The notes beneath the pieces are model-generated. The model was not told the DNA's origin. It saw only the letters and a program-made list of their open reading frames with translations, and searched no databases. This document shows, piece after piece, positions 1 to 5,350 of a stretch of 5,350 nt of DNA. Both the position numbers and the translations under genes were made by a program. How positions within the stretch are numbered: position 1 is the stretch's first letter; each line of letters begins with the position of its first letter. The stretch covers positions 1-5,350 of the forward strand of contig CAJOGH010000069.1 of NCBI GenBank assembly GCA_905233865.1, read 5' to 3'. This DNA comes from an uncultured Atopobiaceae bacterium. Its GTDB lineage: Bacteria > Actinomycetota > Coriobacteriia > Coriobacteriales > Atopobiaceae.

Positions 1-592
1 CGACTGCCAGAAGGGCCAGGCCCACGAAGTCGGACGCGTGCACGCATGCGAGCACGGCACGGCTGAGCTCCTCACCCACCGCGCGGGTGTCCAGCAGGGC
101 GAGCAGCGGGCGCACCGAGCCGCAGACCAGGTGCCAGCGCTCCACGCCCAGCTCGTCCAAGACGGTCGCGGCGTGCGTCAGGACCTCGGCCTCGTCCAGC
201 TCCTCCGGGTGAGCGATGAGCTCGATGCCCAGCTGGGTGAACTGGCGCGGCTTGCCGCGGAACGAGTCCTGTTCCCGCACGACGGGCGCTTGGTAGCGGA
301 GTCGCGCGGGCATGCTCTTATCGTCCAGGCGCGTTGCTGCCAAGCGAGCCACGGGCAGGGTCACGTCAGGGCGCAGGACCAGGAGGCGCCCGTCGGAGTC
401 AAAGAGGCAGAAGGGCGTGTGGCGCAAAGTGCCGCCGCGCTCCAGGACCGCGCGGTCCTCCACGAGCGGCGTCTCTATGGGCAGGTAGCCGCCACGGGCA
501 AAGATGTCGCGCACCGTGGTGCAGATGCGCTCGCGCATGGCGGCCTCGGTGCAAAGGATGTCGCGGAAGCCCCTGGGTGTGCCGTCGATCAC
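1..592 (-). CDS. hisZ: ATP phosphoribosyltransferase regulatory subunit HisZ, 5' part (cut by the left edge)
   Basis: HisZ is a catalytically inactive paralogue of histidyl-tRNA synthetase. It binds short-form HisG to make the cytoplasmic ATP phosphoribosyltransferase that begins histidine biosynthesis and mediates its feedback inhibition. I translated the minus strand from a GTG at 592-590, which reads about 197 codons with no stop up to the window edge. Residues 4-13 (GTPRGFRDIL) are the class II synthetase-like opening. Residues 73-83 read LRPDVTLPVAR, the HisZ form of the synthetase LRPEGTA segment. Residues 99-126 (RYQAPVVRE...RQFTQLGIELI) correspond to motif 2. The PDVT signature favours HisZ over HisS, although the C-terminal part that separates them further is outside the window. 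The GTG start is supported by an AAGGAGG site five bases upstream. It lies 69 bases after livF on the same strand. A short-form hisG downstream would confirm the call. Confidence 0.85.
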   Translation of the reverse strand, partial: MIDGTPRGFRDILCTEAAMRERICTTVRDIFARGGYLPIETPLVEDRAVLERGGTLRHTPFCLFDSDGRLLVLRPDVTLPVARLAATRLDDKSMPARLRYQAPVVREQDSFRGKPRQFTQLGIELIAHPEELDEAEVLTHAATVLDELGVERWHLVCGSVRPLLALLDTRAVGEELSRAVLACVHASDFVGLALLAV

Positions 593-597
593 GTTAG

Positions 598-604
598 CCT
601 CCTT
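598..604 (-). promoter_or_regulatory. Ribosome binding site of hisZ
   Basis: The minus strand reads AAGGAGG five bases before the GTG at 592. This strong Shine-Dalgarno match fixes a non-ATG start for hisZ, because no in-frame ATG occurs until codon 19 (Met19), which would remove the conserved GTPRGFRDIL opening. Confidence 0.8.
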
Positions 605-661
605 ACGGGTCGTGTGCCCTAGCGTAGCACGCGGGCGGGCGGTGCGGGCAGGCGCGCTGTC

Positions 662-1369
662 CTAGCCGCCCAGATAGGCGTCGCGGACGCGCGGGTCGTG
701 CGCCAGGTCGTCGGCGTCGCCGTCCATGGTCACGTTGCCGGTGTCCAGGACGTAGGCGCGGTCGGCGATGGACAGCGCCATACTGGCGTTCTGCTCGACC
801 AGAAGGACGGTGGTGCCGCCCTCGTTGAGCGCGCGGATGATGTCGAAGATCTCCTGGACCAGGATGGGGGCCAGGCCCATGGAGGGCTCGTCCAGCATGA
901 TGAGGCGGGGCTTGCCCATAAGGGCGCGGCCCATGGCCAGCATCTGCTGCTCGCCGCCGGAGAGCGTTCCGGCGCTCTGGTGGCGGCGCTCGTGCAGCCG
1001 CGGGAAGCGCTCGTAGACGCGCTCCATGGTCTCGCGGGCCTCGGCAGGGTCGCGGGTAAAGGCGCCCATGGCGAGGTTGTCCTTGACGCTCATCTGCAGG
1101 AACACGCGACGGCCCTCGGGGCACAGCGCGATGCCGCGGCGGATCATCTGGTGCGCGGGGACGCCCACGAGCGACTCGCCGTCAAAGGTGATCTCGCCCT
1201 TGCGGGGGCGCAGCAGGCCCGCCACGGTGTTGAGCGTGGTGGACTTGCCCGCGCCGTTGGCGCCAATGAGCGTGACGATCTCGCCCTCGTTGACCTCAAA
1301 GCCCACGCCCTTGATGGCGTGGATGGAGCCGTAGTAGACGTGGAGGTCGCTAACGGTAAGCAGCGCCAT
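662..1369 (-). CDS. livF: Branched-chain amino acid ABC transporter ATP-binding protein LivF
   Basis: This is one of the two ATPase subunits of the LIV-type importer, on the cytoplasmic face of the LivH-LivM channel. The protein is 235 residues, the usual LivF length. Walker A is GANGAGKS at 36-43. The Q-loop position carries Glu in PEGRRVF (84-90). The signature is LSGGEQQ at 136-142. Walker B ends in LDEP with catalytic Glu161, and the switch position is Gln193 in LVEQN. The PEGRR and VEQN variants of the usual Q-loop and His switch are the norm in LivF and separate it from LivG. The C-terminus DAYLGG is typical. The ATG at 1369 is three bases after the livG stop, and its AAGGAGG site (1384-1378) lies inside the last livG codons, so the two genes are probably translationally coupled. 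Ligand specificity is not determined by this subunit. Confidence 0.95.
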   Translation of the reverse strand: MALLTVSDLHVYYGSIHAIKGVGFEVNEGEIVTLIGANGAGKSTTLNTVAGLLRPRKGEITFDGESLVGVPAHQMIRRGIALCPEGRRVFLQMSVKDNLAMGAFTRDPAEARETMERVYERFPRLHERRHQSAGTLSGGEQQMLAMGRALMGKPRLIMLDEPSMGLAPILVQEIFDIIRALNEGGTTVLLVEQNASMALSIADRAYVLDTGNVTMDGDADDLAHDPRVRDAYLGG

Positions 1370-1372
1370 AGC

Positions 1373-2230
1373 CTAGTCCTCCTTCTGCTTGCCCAGGTAG
1401 GCCTCGATGACCTGTGGGTCGTTCTGAATGTCGTCGGGCGTGCCCTTGGCGATGATCTTGCCGTAGTTGAGCACGGCAATGCCCTCGCAGATGCCCATGA
1501 CCAGGTCCATGTCGTGCTCGATGAGCAAGATGGCAATGTTGAACTGGTCGCGGATCTTGATGATGTTGTCCATGAGCTCGCTGGTCTCGGACGGGTTCAT
1601 GCCCGCGGCGGGCTCGTCCAGAAGCAGCAGCTTGGGGTTGGTGGCAAGCGCGCGGACGATCTCCAGGCGGCGCTGGGCACCGTAGGGCAGGCTGCCAGCC
1701 TCCCACTTGGCATAGGCCTCCATGTCAAAGACGGACAGCAGCTCCATCGCGCGCTCGCGGAACTCGAGCTCGGTCTTCCAGTAGCGCGGCAGGCGCAGGA
1801 TGGAGTTCCACATGCCGCAGCGCACCTCGTTGTGCAGGCCGATCATGACGTTCTCCTGCACCGTGAGGGTGTCAAACAGGCGGATGTTCTGGAACGTGCG
1901 CGCGATGCCCATCTGGTTGACCTTGGGCGTGTCGGCCTTGGCCGTGTCCTGGCCGTCCAGCATGATGATGCCGCGCGTGGGCTCGTAGACCTTGGTGAGC
2001 AGGTTGAAGACGGTCGTCTTGCCCGCGCCGTTGGGGCCAATGAGGCCGCAGATCTCGGTCTTGCCCACGGTGAAGTTGAAGTCATCGACGGCCTTGAGGC
2101 CACCGAAGTCGATGCCAAGGTGACGGCACTCGAGCACGGGCGTCTGGTCAAGGTCGCGCTCCGGGACTATGGAGTCGGACGGCAGCGGGACCATGCGCGT
2201 GTCAACGCGCCTCTCGTAGACGGACTTCAC
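1373..2230 (-). CDS. livG: Branched-chain amino acid ABC transporter ATP-binding protein LivG
   Basis: This is the second ATPase subunit of the importer, acting in the cytoplasm as partner of LivF. It is 285 residues. Walker A is GPNGAGKT at 65-72, and the Q-loop Gln114 sits in ARTFQNIRLF, a LivG hallmark. The signature is LPYGAQR at 181-187, a variant of the LSYGxQR form seen in the family. Walker B is LLLLDEP with catalytic Glu206, the D-loop region reads AAGMNP, and the switch His239 is in IEHDMDLVM. The start codon is GTG at 2230-2228 and overlaps the livM TGA stop by four bases (GTGA). A GGGAGGTGA site six bases upstream supports it. This start adds roughly 25-30 residues before the conserved LECRHLGIDFGGLKAV segment. 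A later start at Met13 is possible but lacks such a good ribosome site. The 10-arginine-or-lysine-scattered head has no recognised domain. Confidence 0.95.
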   Translation of the reverse strand: MKSVYERRVDTRMVPLPSDSIVPERDLDQTPVLECRHLGIDFGGLKAVDDFNFTVGKTEICGLIGPNGAGKTTVFNLLTKVYEPTRGIIMLDGQDTAKADTPKVNQMGIARTFQNIRLFDTLTVQENVMIGLHNEVRCGMWNSILRLPRYWKTELEFRERAMELLSVFDMEAYAKWEAGSLPYGAQRRLEIVRALATNPKLLLLDEPAAGMNPSETSELMDNIIKIRDQFNIAILLIEHDMDLVMGICEGIAVLNYGKIIAKGTPDDIQNDPQVIEAYLGKQKED

Positions 2231-3333
2231 TGCGCGTCACCTCCCTCGATGGCGACGGGGTCCGGGGTGGGACCACCCGAGCTCGGCCCTCGCCACTTTC
2301 TGAACTTGCGCCTGAGCTGCTCCCGCTTCTGCTTGAGGAAGGGGTTGTTGGACGCGATCATGACGACGATAAGAACCACCGCGTAGATGAGCATGCGGTA
2401 GTCCGCGACCACGCGGAGCGCCTCGGGCAGGATCGTGAGGATCGTGGCCGAGATGACCGAGCCGCGGATGTTGCCCATGCCGCCCAGGACCACGAAGACC
2501 AGCACCAGGATGGAGGTGTTGAAGTCGAACTTCTTGGGCACGATGGAGCTGTAGTTCTGCGCGTAGAGCGCGCCGGCCATGCCCGCGAGCGCGGCGGCCA
2601 CCACGAAGGCCATCAGGCGGTACTTGGTGGTGTTGATGCCCACGGACTCGGCCGCGATGCGGTTGTCGCGCACGGCCATGATGGCGCGGCCGGAGCGCGA
2701 GTTGACCAGGTTGAGCACGACCAGGAGGGCAAAGATCACCAGCAGGAAGCCGGCCAGGAAGGTGGAGAGCTTGACGATGCCCGCCGCTCCCTGCGGTCCG
2801 TTGATGATGATGGAGCCTCCCTGCATGCCCAGCGCCGCCGAGCTCTTCATCGAGAAGTGCAGGCCATAGGCGTCCATGCCCACATAGAGGTTGTTGAGGA
2901 TGTTCTTGATGATCTCGCCAAAGGCCAGGGTCACGATGGCCAGGTAGTCACCGTGCAGACGCATGACGGGGATGCCGATGAGAAATCCCGCGAGCGCCGC
3001 AAAGAGGCCGCCTATCACGAGCGAGGCCACAAGGCGTGCAGGGCCCGGCAGGACGTCGGCCAGCATGGTGGCGCTGGTGACGCCCACGAAGGCGCCGATG
3101 CTCATGAAGCCGGCGTGGCCCAGCGACAGCTCGCCAGACACGCCAACCACCAGGTTGAGCGAGACGGCCATGACGATGTAGGCACAGATGGGGACCAGCT
3201 GGCCGGTGAGCGAGTTGGAGATGACGCCACCCATCATGAGGGCGTTGACCACCAGGTACGCCACGACGACCATGCCGAGGGTAATCAGCGAGCCGCGACG
3301 CTTCTTTCCAAACAGTTGCTTGATGTCTGCCAT
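2227..3333 (-). CDS. livM: Branched-chain amino acid ABC transporter permease LivM
   Basis: LivM is one of the two integral membrane subunits that form the translocation path. It is 368 residues and very hydrophobic, with a short basic cytoplasmic head (KKRRG, 10-14) before the first membrane segment (about 15-35). Family marks are SLNLVVGVSGELSLGHAGF (58-76), RLHGDYLAIVTLAFGEI (125-141) and the ATPase-contact loop SGRAIMAVRDNRIAAESVGIN (214-234). A loop at about 150-185 contains NGPQGAAGI, the family's NGPxGI site, preceded by a longer stretch than I expect. After the last membrane segment a charged tail of about 40 residues begins with KQKREQLRRKFRKWR and ends Gly/Pro/Asp-rich. The ATG at 3333 lies six bases after the livH stop, with AGAAGGTG (3350-3343) nine bases upstream. 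The stop overlaps the livG start. Confidence 0.95.
   Translation of the reverse strand: MADIKQLFGKKRRGSLITLGMVVVAYLVVNALMMGGVISNSLTGQLVPICAYIVMAVSLNLVVGVSGELSLGHAGFMSIGAFVGVTSATMLADVLPGPARLVASLVIGGLFAALAGFLIGIPVMRLHGDYLAIVTLAFGEIIKNILNNLYVGMDAYGLHFSMKSSAALGMQGGSIIINGPQGAAGIVKLSTFLAGFLLVIFALLVVLNLVNSRSGRAIMAVRDNRIAAESVGINTTKYRLMAFVVAAALAGMAGALYAQNYSSIVPKKFDFNTSILVLVFVVLGGMGNIRGSVISATILTILPEALRVVADYRMLIYAVVLIVVMIASNNPFLKQKREQLRRKFRKWRGPSSGGPTPDPVAIEGGDAQ
2237..2245 (-). promoter_or_regulatory. Ribosome binding site of livG
   Basis: The minus strand reads GGGAGGTGA six bases before the livG GTG, within the last codons of livM. It supports the GTG at 2230 over the internal Met13 and implies that livG is translated by ribosomes finishing livM. 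Confidence 0.75.
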
Positions 3334-3339
3334 TCTCGC

Positions 3340-4221
3340 CTACACCTTCTCTCGGATCTCTTTGCCCAGAAGACCAGCGGGCTTGATGAGCAGGACGACG
3401 ATAAGCACGCCAAAGACGATGGCGTCGGCCATCTGGCTGGAGATGTAGGCGCGCGCGAAGATCTCGATGATGCCCAGCAGGATGCCGCCGAGCATGGCGC
3501 CGGGGATGGACCCGATGCCGCCCAGGACCGCGGCCACGAAGGCCTTGATGCCGGGCATGGCGCCGGTGGTGGGCATGAGCGTCGGGTACGCACTGCACAG
3601 GAGCACGCCAGCGATGGCGGCCAGGCCCGAGCCGATGGCAAAGGTCATCGAGATGGTCTTGTTCACGTTGATGCCCATGAGCTGCGCGGCGCCCTTGTCC
3701 TCGCTCACGGCGCGCATGGACTTGCCCATCTTGGTGCGCTGGGTAAAGAGGGTCAGCGCGACCATGACCACGATGTTGGCCACGACGGCCACGAGCGTGG
3801 TGACATTGATGGTCAGCTGGCCGTCAAAAAGGGTAAAGGAGCCCGTGCCCACGACGCTCGTGAAGGACTTGGGGTCGGAGCCCCAGATGAGCAGGGCCGC
3901 GTTCTGGAGGAAGTAGCTCACGCCAATGGCGGTGATGAGCACGTCGAGCGAAGGCGCGTTGCGCAGCGGCTTGTAGGCCAGACGCTCCACGATGATGCCC
4001 AAAAGCGTGCAGACCACGACGGACGCGAGCACCGCGAGGGCGGGGTGCACCCCGAGGTAGCTCATGCAACAGAAGCAGGTGTAGCCACCCACCATGATGA
4101 CGTCACCATGGGCAAAGTTGAGCATCTTGGCGATGCCGTACACCATGGTGTAGCCAAGGGCGATGATCGCGTAGATGCTGCCCAGGCTCGCGCCATTTAT
4201 AAGGTTGGACAGAATTCCCAT
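3340..4221 (-). CDS. livH: Branched-chain amino acid ABC transporter permease LivH
   Basis: LivH is the partner permease of LivM in the cytoplasmic membrane. From the ATG at 4221 it is 293 residues, matching the family. It opens directly with the membrane segment NLINGASLGSIYAIIALGYTMVYG (6-29), followed by the hallmark MLNFAHGDVIMVGGY (33-47). ERLAYKPLRNAP (79-90) and the ATPase-contact loop TKMGKSMRAVSEDKGAAQLMGIN (163-185) are typical. The C-terminus KPAGLLGKEIREKV is also characteristic. The frame stays open upstream to 4347, but those 42 residues are hydrophilic, have no family counterpart and cross the inverted repeats, whereas AAAGGAGGG sits five bases before 4221. It follows livK by 162 bases and precedes livM by six. 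An unusual local cluster of cysteines (49, 51, 52) follows the hallmark; I attach no function to it. Confidence 0.95.
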   Translation of the reverse strand: MGILSNLINGASLGSIYAIIALGYTMVYGIAKMLNFAHGDVIMVGGYTCFCCMSYLGVHPALAVLASVVVCTLLGIIVERLAYKPLRNAPSLDVLITAIGVSYFLQNAALLIWGSDPKSFTSVVGTGSFTLFDGQLTINVTTLVAVVANIVVMVALTLFTQRTKMGKSMRAVSEDKGAAQLMGINVNKTISMTFAIGSGLAAIAGVLLCSAYPTLMPTTGAMPGIKAFVAAVLGGIGSIPGAMLGGILLGIIEIFARAYISSQMADAIVFGVLIVVLLIKPAGLLGKEIREKV

Positions 4222-4226
4222 CCTCG

Positions 4227-4235
4227 CCCTCCTTT
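4227..4235 (-). promoter_or_regulatory. Ribosome binding site of livH
   Basis: The minus strand reads AAAGGAGGG five bases before the ATG at 4221. This decides the start of livH in favour of MGILSNLING over the longer open frame that begins at 4347. Confidence 0.85.
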
Positions 4236-4243
4236 CTTGCCAT

Positions 4244-4263
4244 GCGCGGGTGTGCCCCCGCGC
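4244..4263 (-). repeat. Inverted repeat just upstream of the livH ribosome site
   Basis: Perfect 7-base arms, GCGCGGG (4244-4250) and CCCGCGC (4257-4263), flank a 6-base loop. In the transcript the hairpin would end about eight bases before the livH ribosome binding site. It could slow processing from the 3' side or affect livH initiation. There is no following U-tract, so it is not a classical terminator. Confidence 0.55.
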
Positions 4264-4286
4264 CACTTGCTCGTACAGTACGTAGA

Positions 4287-4307
4287 GCGGGCAGCTTGGC
4301 TGCCCGC
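4287..4307 (-). repeat. Perfect GC-rich hairpin in the livK-livH gap
   Basis: Perfect 9-base arms, GCGGGCAGC (4287-4295) and GCTGCCCGC (4299-4307), enclose a 3-base loop. This is the strongest stem in the window. On the transcribed strand it is followed by TCTACGTACTG rather than a run of T, so it is more likely an mRNA-stabilising or weakly attenuating hairpin than an efficient intrinsic terminator. Its place after a binding-protein gene and before the permease genes fits the common pattern in which binding protein is made in excess. That role is inferred. Confidence 0.65.
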
Positions 4308-4328
4308 GCCACGGCATGCTCTTATCGA

Positions 4329-4370
4329 CCAAAGGCGGAGGCCGCAAGAGCGACCCCCGCCATACCTTGG
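4329..4370 (-). repeat. Imperfect inverted repeat directly after livK
   Basis: Outer arms CCAA (4329-4332) and TTGG (4367-4370) and inner arms GGCGG (4334-4338) and CCGCC (4357-4361) can form a two-part stem with an uneven internal loop. It starts about 13 bases after the livK stop codon. Pairing is imperfect and no T-run follows, so this is the weakest of the three stems in the gap. Confidence 0.35.
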
Positions 4371-4383
4371 TTGAGCCGTCAGA

Positions 4384-5350
4384 CTACAGGCTGACGTAGG
4401 TGCCGTTCTGGATGACCATGCCCTTGGGCGACTTGGAGACCTCGCCGGTGGACGACCAGGTCATGTTGTCGCCGGTCAGGCCAGAGAAGGTGAAGTCCGC
4501 GGAGGTGATGGTGCTCACGAGCTTGTCGCAGATGTCGCTCTTGGACATGTCCGCGGTGCAGCCGGCCTTCTCCAGGGCGGCGGCGAGCATGTAGACGCAG
4601 TCGTAGGCATCGGCGGCAAACTGGTTGGGCGTGTCGCCAAAGCGCTTCTTGTACTCGTTCACGAAGTTCTGGGTCTTCTCGTCCGGGGCGTCGGCGACGA
4701 AGGGCGTGAGCAGCATGACGCCCTCGGCGAGCTTGGTGTCAAAGCCCTCGAGCGTGAGGATGCCGTCCATGCCGTCAACGCCAAACCACTTGGGAGCAAA
4801 GCCCATGGAGTTGGCCTGCGTGAGGATGAGCGACGCCGGCTGGTAATAGATGGGCAGGAAGACGAGGTCGGCGTTGTTGTTCTTGGCGTCATTGAGCTGA
4901 ACGCTGAAGTCGTTGGCGGAGTCGTCCGTGAACGTGGTGGTGCTCACGATGGTCAGGCCCTTGGCCGCGGCCTCGTCGACGAACTTCTTGTAGATGCCCG
5001 TGGAGTAGGCGTCGGAGTTGTTGTAGATGATGGCGATGCGCGTGCCGAGCTTCTGGGTGGCAATGTACTCGGCGGAGGCGGTGCCCTGGTTGGGGTCGGT
5101 GAAGCACATCTGGAAGACGTTCTTCTTGCGCTGGGCCGTGACGTTGCCGCTCGCGTCGGGCTGGCCGCCGATGACGTCGGTGGAGGAGCCGGACGGCGTG
5201 ATCTGGAACATGTTGTCGGAGTTGGTCTCGGCGGAGACGGCAACCGACGGGGCGGTGGTGGTGCAGCCCACAAGGATCTGCATGCCCCAGTCCTTGAGGT
5301 TGTTGTACGCGTTGACGGACTTCTCGGGGTCGTGCTCGTCGTCCTGGCCG
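4384..5350 (-). CDS. livK: Amino acid ABC transporter substrate-binding protein, LivK type, 3' part (start beyond the right edge)
   Basis: This is the extracytoplasmic receptor that delivers ligand to the LivH-LivM channel, of the type I periplasmic binding fold (Peripla_BP_6-like). The minus strand is open from the window edge; 321 residues are visible, and an estimated 70-80 N-terminal residues, including the signal peptide and any lipobox, are missing. Numbering from the edge, DDEHDPEKSVNAYNNL (3-18), QILVGCTTTAPSVAVS (24-39) and QITPSGSS (49-56) are lobe-one motifs around the ligand cleft. FTDPNQG (83-89) and RIAIIYNNSDAYSTGIYKKF (104-123) mark the hinge and second lobe. PIYYQPAS (166-173) and GVDGMDG (190-196) probably contribute cleft residues. 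A segment at about 62-75 (Gln/Pro/Asp/Gly/Asn-rich) looks like a small insertion. The ATG at 5283 is internal, since homology continues upstream of it. Branched-chain amino acids are the default guess for ligand; others are possible. Confidence 0.92.
   Translation of the reverse strand, partial: GQDDEHDPEKSVNAYNNLKDWGMQILVGCTTTAPSVAVSAETNSDNMFQITPSGSSTDVIGGQPDASGNVTAQRKKNVFQMCFTDPNQGTASAEYIATQKLGTRIAIIYNNSDAYSTGIYKKFVDEAAAKGLTIVSTTTFTDDSANDFSVQLNDAKNNNADLVFLPIYYQPASLILTQANSMGFAPKWFGVDGMDGILTLEGFDTKLAEGVMLLTPFVADAPDEKTQNFVNEYKKRFGDTPNQFAADAYDCVYMLAAALEKAGCTADMSKSDICDKLVSTITSADFTFSGLTGDNMTWSSTGEVSKSPKGMVIQNGTYVSL

Noticed and set aside
38..622. A plus-strand open frame opposite hisZ
   Set aside because: The minus strand encodes recognisable HisZ motifs here; the plus frame shows none.
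631..652. G-rich run on the plus strand between livF and hisZ, a possible quadruplex or terminator
   Set aside because: It has only three GGG tracts plus GG pairs, no good stem and no T-run; it is ordinary for such GC-rich DNA.
770..1118. Missing canonical Q-loop Gln and switch His in LivF
   Set aside because: Glu in PEGRR and Gln in VEQN are the normal LivF family residues, not a defect.
698..2386. A 562-codon open frame on the plus strand, antisense to livF and livG
   Set aside because: It lies exactly opposite two certain genes, spans their junction, and its product is a low-complexity Ala/Val/Asp/His-rich string with no family motif. Long antisense frames are expected from GC-biased third positions.
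4272..4282. Small palindrome CGTACAGTACG between the two perfect stems
   Set aside because: The arms are only five bases with no second copy; it is too short to call an operator.
4222..4347. Upstream ATG at 4347 as the livH start
   Set aside because: It would add 42 hydrophilic residues encoded across the inverted repeats. The ATG at 4221 has a strong ribosome site and gives the standard LivH length and N-terminus.
4320..4352. Promoter-like TTGCGG ... GATAAG on the minus strand in the livK-livH gap
   Set aside because: The spacing is about 15 bases and both boxes match the consensus poorly, so I cannot support an internal promoter.
2857..4374. A 505-codon open frame on the plus strand, antisense to livM and livH
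   Set aside because: The product is His/Asp/Gly-rich low complexity, covers two genes and their gap, and is a composition shadow of the real genes.
5281..5283. ATG at 5283 as the livK start
   Set aside because: The reading frame and recognisable LivK sequence (DDEHDPEKSVNAYNNLKDWG) continue upstream to the window edge, so this is an internal methionine.

Overview
This window is GC-rich bacterial DNA in which every supported gene lies on the minus strand, so transcription runs from high to low coordinates. It holds the last five genes' worth of a branched-chain-amino-acid-type (HAAT/LIV family) ABC uptake operon in the canonical order livK-livH-livM-livG-livF, followed by the 5' part of hisZ. 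Codon third positions are mostly G or C, and strong AGGAGG-type ribosome binding sites precede most genes. The LivK protein style, with DxxHDPEKSVNAYNNLKDWG and FTDPNQG motifs, suggests a gut-type anaerobe, either a Coriobacteriia member (Olsenella/Collinsella-like) or a high-GC Clostridia member. That placement is from memory of family style and is tentative.

Layout in transcription order. From the right edge to 4384 is a substrate-binding protein (LivK) whose start and signal peptide lie beyond the window. Next is a 162-base gap (4222-4383) with no gene but several GC-rich inverted repeats. Then come two permeases, LivH (3340-4221) and LivM (2227-3333), and two ATPases, LivG (1373-2230) and LivF (662-1369). 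The junctions are tight: 6 bases between livH and livM, a 4-base GTGA overlap between livM and livG, and 3 bases between livG and livF. After a 69-base gap without an evident terminator comes hisZ (start 592), the regulatory subunit of ATP phosphoribosyltransferase, which is cut off by the left edge.

The five liv products together make one importer. LivK captures the amino acid outside the membrane, LivH and LivM form the membrane channel, and LivG and LivF hydrolyse ATP. The actual ligand cannot be read from sequence alone. HisZ belongs to histidine biosynthesis and may be either co-transcribed or simply the next operon.

I see no undescribed system here. The region is an ordinary transporter operon, and the most notable non-coding signal is the cluster of inverted repeats between livK and livH, which may set the excess of binding protein over membrane components.
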